From NCBI GenBank assembly GCA_009929375.1, contig SAAO01000003.1, positions 1-53,127 of the forward strand: 53,127 nucleotides of DNA, written 5' to 3'. Made by a program: the position numbers and the translations under genes. Of the stretch, positions 51,323 to 53,127 are shown piece after piece. The DNA is from Bacteroidia bacterium (GTDB lineage: Bacteria > Bacteroidota > Bacteroidia > Bacteroidales > Paludibacteraceae). Below the pieces are notes generated by a model, which worked only from the letters and a program-made list of their open reading frames with translations, was not told the origin of the DNA and ran no database searches. How positions within the stretch are numbered: position 1 is the stretch's first letter; each line of letters begins with the position of its first letter.

Positions 51323-51338
51323 AAAAAAACAGTTTGAC

Positions 51339-52289
51339 ATGAAAACATATACGAACGTAAAAGACCTCGGCAATTTGCAGGAGGCAATAAAAGAAGCTTT
51401 AGAAATAAAGAAAAACCGTTTTGGTTACAAACATTTGGGCGAAAACAAAACACTTTTGATGGTGTTTTTTAATTCCAGTTTGCGAACCCGCTTGAGTACT
51501 CAAAAAGCAGGAATGAACCTTGGAATGAACACAATGGTGCTTGATGTAAATGCCGGAGCATGGAAACTTGAAACCGAACGTGGCGTGGTAATGGACGGCG
51601 ACAAACCCGAACACATTCTTGAGGCTATTCCCGTAATGGCCAGCTATTGCGATGTGATTGGAGTGCGTGCTTTTGCTCAGTTCGAAAGTAAGGAGTTCGA
51701 CTATCAGGAAACCATTATCAATCAGTTTATCAAATATTCAGGCAAACCGGTTTTCAGCATGGAAGGTGCCACTTCGCATCCTTTGCAGGCTTTTGCCGAC
51801 CTCATTACCATCGAAGAATACAAAGAAACGCCCCGTCCGAAAGTTGTTCTGACATGGGCACCTCACCCCAAAGCATTGCCGCAGGCTGTTCCTAATTCGT
51901 TTGCCGATTTTATGAACGAAGCCGATGTGGATTTTGTGATTACTCATCCCGAAGGCTACGAACTCGCGCCAGAATTTGTGCGCGGTGCGCGTGTGGAATA
52001 TGACCAAATGAAAGCTTTCGAAGGTGCCGATTTTATTTACGCCAAGAACTGGGCTGCTTATCAGGATCCGAATTACGGAAAAATACTTAGTACCGATCGC
52101 TCATGGACAGTAAGCGATCGACAAATGGCCGTGACCAACAATGCACGCTTTATGCACTGTCTGCCCGTGCGTCGCAACATGATTGTGACTGACGAAGTGA
52201 TTGAAGGTCCACGCTCAATTGTAATTTCTGAAGCAGCTAACCGCGAGATTTCTGCGCAGGTTGTGATTAAAAGATTACTTGCCCCCTAA
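51339..52289 (+). CDS. argF': N-succinylornithine carbamoyltransferase
   Basis: This transcarbamylase forms N-acylcitrulline from N-acylornithine and carbamoyl phosphate. The carbamoyl-phosphate motif is SSLRTRLS (46-53), and the ornithine-side motif HCLPVRRN is near 268-275. Residue 90 is proline (GDKPEH), as in the Bacteroides fragilis succinyl-specific enzyme. Acetyl-specific relatives carry glutamate there, and that residue was shown to switch specificity. The length of 316 residues fits. The final codons GCC CCC TAA are supplied by a dispersed repeat, just as in the GNAT gene. The leader lies directly behind the GxxExxY cassette. Confidence 0.92.
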   Translation: MKTYTNVKDLGNLQEAIKEALEIKKNRFGYKHLGENKTLLMVFFNSSLRTRLSTQKAGMNLGMNTMVLDVNAGAWKLETERGVVMDGDKPEHILEAIPVMASYCDVIGVRAFAQFESKEFDYQETIINQFIKYSGKPVFSMEGATSHPLQAFADLITIEEYKETPRPKVVLTWAPHPKALPQAVPNSFADFMNEADVDFVITHPEGYELAPEFVRGARVEYDQMKAFEGADFIYAKNWAAYQDPNYGKILSTDRSWTVSDRQMAVTNNARFMHCLPVRRNMIVTDEVIEGPRSIVISEAANREISAQVVIKRLLAP

Positions 52290-52306
52290 CCCCCTGAAGA
52301 GGAAAT
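52281..52306 (+). repeat. GC-rich dispersed repeat, copy 3
   Basis: It begins GCCCCCTAACCCCCTGAAG and is the closest match to copy 2. Its TAA is the stop codon of argF'. It forms an inverted pair with copy 4. Confidence 0.75.
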
Positions 52307-52353
52307 TATTCGCAACAAGAAAACTTTTAAGAGTCAATTAAAAACATTATACA

Positions 52354-52938
52354 ATGAATAATTCAGATAATGGTAATAATCGCCCTCTCACTCCCCCTTC
52401 AGGGGGCCGGGGGGCTGGTATAGAAAAAGTTATTGCGTCGATACGCAACGTACCCGATTTTCCAAAACCGGGAATTTTATTCAAAGACATTTCAACAGCG
52501 CTGAAAGATGCCGAAGTTTTAAGGTTTATTGCTGACGAATTATATGAGTATTATAAGGACAAAGGCATTACCAAAGTTGTGGGAGTTGAAAGTCGTGGTT
52601 TTGTACTCGGAAGTATTCTGGCCTATAAATTAGGTGCCGGATTCGTACTTTTGCGCAAACCGGGCAAATTACCTTCGGAAACTTACAGATACGAATATGA
52701 CCTTGAGTATGGTAGTGATGCGCTTGAAATTCACAAGGACGCCATTGAAGAAGATGATGTGGTTTTGCTGCACGACGACCTTCTGGCAACCGGCGGAAGT
52801 GCAAGTGCTGCACTCAAACTTATCAGCATGTTCAATCCGAAATCGGTTTTGGTAAGCTTTATGATTGAACTTGAATTCCTCAACGGCCGTCCGAGACTTG
52901 AAGAGACACAGGATATTCATTCATTGGTAAAGTTCTGA
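52354..52938 (+). CDS. apt: Adenine phosphoribosyltransferase with a repeat-encoded N-terminal extension
   Basis: Apt salvages adenine with PRPP to AMP. The core is complete: IRNVPDFPKPGILFKDIST, GVESRGFVLG, and the PRPP motif VVLLHDDLLATGGSASAAL. Family members normally start at the residue corresponding to Ile23 here (M-E-K-V-I-A-S-I-R). That codon is ATA (52420), so translation must begin at ATG 52354, adding 22 residues, of which RPLTPPSGGRGAG is encoded by GC-rich repeat copy 4. The C-terminus (194 residues in all) is normal. Confidence 0.92.
   Translation: MNNSDNGNNRPLTPPSGGRGAGIEKVIASIRNVPDFPKPGILFKDISTALKDAEVLRFIADELYEYYKDKGITKVVGVESRGFVLGSILAYKLGAGFVLLRKPGKLPSETYRYEYDLEYGSDALEIHKDAIEEDDVVLLHDDLLATGGSASAALKLISMFNPKSVLVSFMIELEFLNGRPRLEETQDIHSLVKF
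52381..52416 (-). repeat. GC-rich dispersed repeat, copy 4 (inverted, inside the apt frame)
   Basis: On the minus strand it starts AGCCCCCCGGCCCCCTGAAG and ends with GGGGGAGTGAG. Read on the plus strand in the apt frame it gives LTPPSGGRGA. It forms an inverted pair with copy 3 around a spacer of about 75 bases. Confidence 0.75.
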
Positions 52939-53025
52939 GAACAGACAGCATCATTTCAAGAGTGACCAGAAACACGGTTTTGGCGATTTTTTTGTAAAAA
53001 AACAATATTTCAAAATCAAATTTCT

Positions 53026-53127
53026 ATGGAAAATCACACAAGCATTAAGTTGTTCGAATCCAAACGTATTCGCACACATTGGGACGAAACCGAAGAAAAA
53101 TGGTATTTCTCAGTAGTAGATGTTGTT
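53026..53127 (+). CDS. Bro-N domain protein, 5' part only
   Basis: The first 34 codons of a gene cut by the window end are present. IKLFESKRIRTHWDETEEKW followed by YFSVVDVV matches the start of Bro-N domain proteins, which are related to phage antirepressors and widespread as chromosomal genes of unclear role in Bacteroidetes. It lies 87 bases after apt. Confidence 0.75.
   Translation, partial: MENHTSIKLFESKRIRTHWDETEEKWYFSVVDVV

Noticed and set aside
50760-51338. Inverted repeats around GxxExxY as simple terminators
   Set aside because: The arms lie about 490 bases apart and pair with each other rather than folding locally, and the right arm sits in front of argF' rather than after a gene end.

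Overview
The window comes from a member of the Bacteroidetes, most likely Bacteroidales. The signs are the Bacteroidetes-type -7 promoter element TAnnTTTG in front of many genes and the lack of strong Shine-Dalgarno sites. Lineage-restricted genes agree: gldH, porX, a fused secDF, a Mrp without its CxxC pair, DUF4252, DUF3078, DUF3822, and an N-succinylornithine-type carbamoyltransferase. It is a chromosomal housekeeping region of about 54 genes with little foreign DNA. No rRNA, tRNA or CRISPR array was seen.

Layout. 1-1.3 kb: an OmpA-family gene cut off inside its peptidoglycan-binding domain, with an unexplained junction at the left edge. 1.5-7.4 kb (minus): mrp, trmB, gldH, PSP1/RicT-like, holB and an alpha/beta hydrolase. 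7.5-11.4 kb (plus): nagB behind a palindromic operator candidate, a lipocalin lipoprotein and an S9 peptidase lipoprotein. 11.4-13.9 kb (minus): an ECF sigma, anti-sigma, DUF4252 and outer-membrane barrel unit. 14.1-15.4 kb (plus): a lone lycopene cyclase and a ParE-type toxin-antitoxin pair with a frameshifted toxin. 15.4-18.6 kb (minus): uvrA and a small TerB-like gene. 19-23.7 kb (plus): argR, a GNAT acyltransferase, argG, a sialate O-acetylesterase and efp. 23.8-25.8 kb (minus): an epsilon-type exonuclease and dnaN. 26-31 kb (minus): a second ECF sigma operon that carries a serpin and two further lipoproteins. 31.1-32.1 kb: free-methionine sulfoxide reductase and a Nim-like flavoprotein. 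32.4-35.2 kb: an M16 protease. 35.3-37.9 kb (minus): pyrE, an SRPBCC protein and argH. 38-40.4 kb: three envelope proteins of unknown role. 40.5-45.8 kb (minus): secDF, then a pseudopilin-like protein, DUF3822 and rsmD. 46-50.8 kb (plus): a RelA-type synthetase, a MlaE permease and porX. 50.8-53.1 kb (plus): a GxxExxY cassette bracketed by perfect 34-bp inverted repeats, argF', apt and the start of a Bro-N gene.

Themes. Arginine genes are dispersed (argR, GNAT and argG; argH; argF'). The carbamoyltransferase has proline at residue 90, the succinyl-specific signature, so the pathway probably runs on succinylated intermediates. Two ECF sigma operons appear to control envelope proteins. porX and gldH point to a type IX secretion system elsewhere in the genome.

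The most unusual structures are three. First is the GxxExxY cassette. Second is a dispersed GC-rich repeat, present as two inverted pairs, that supplies the stop codons of two arginine genes and codes for part of an N-terminal extension of apt. Third is the serpin inside an ECF sigma operon.
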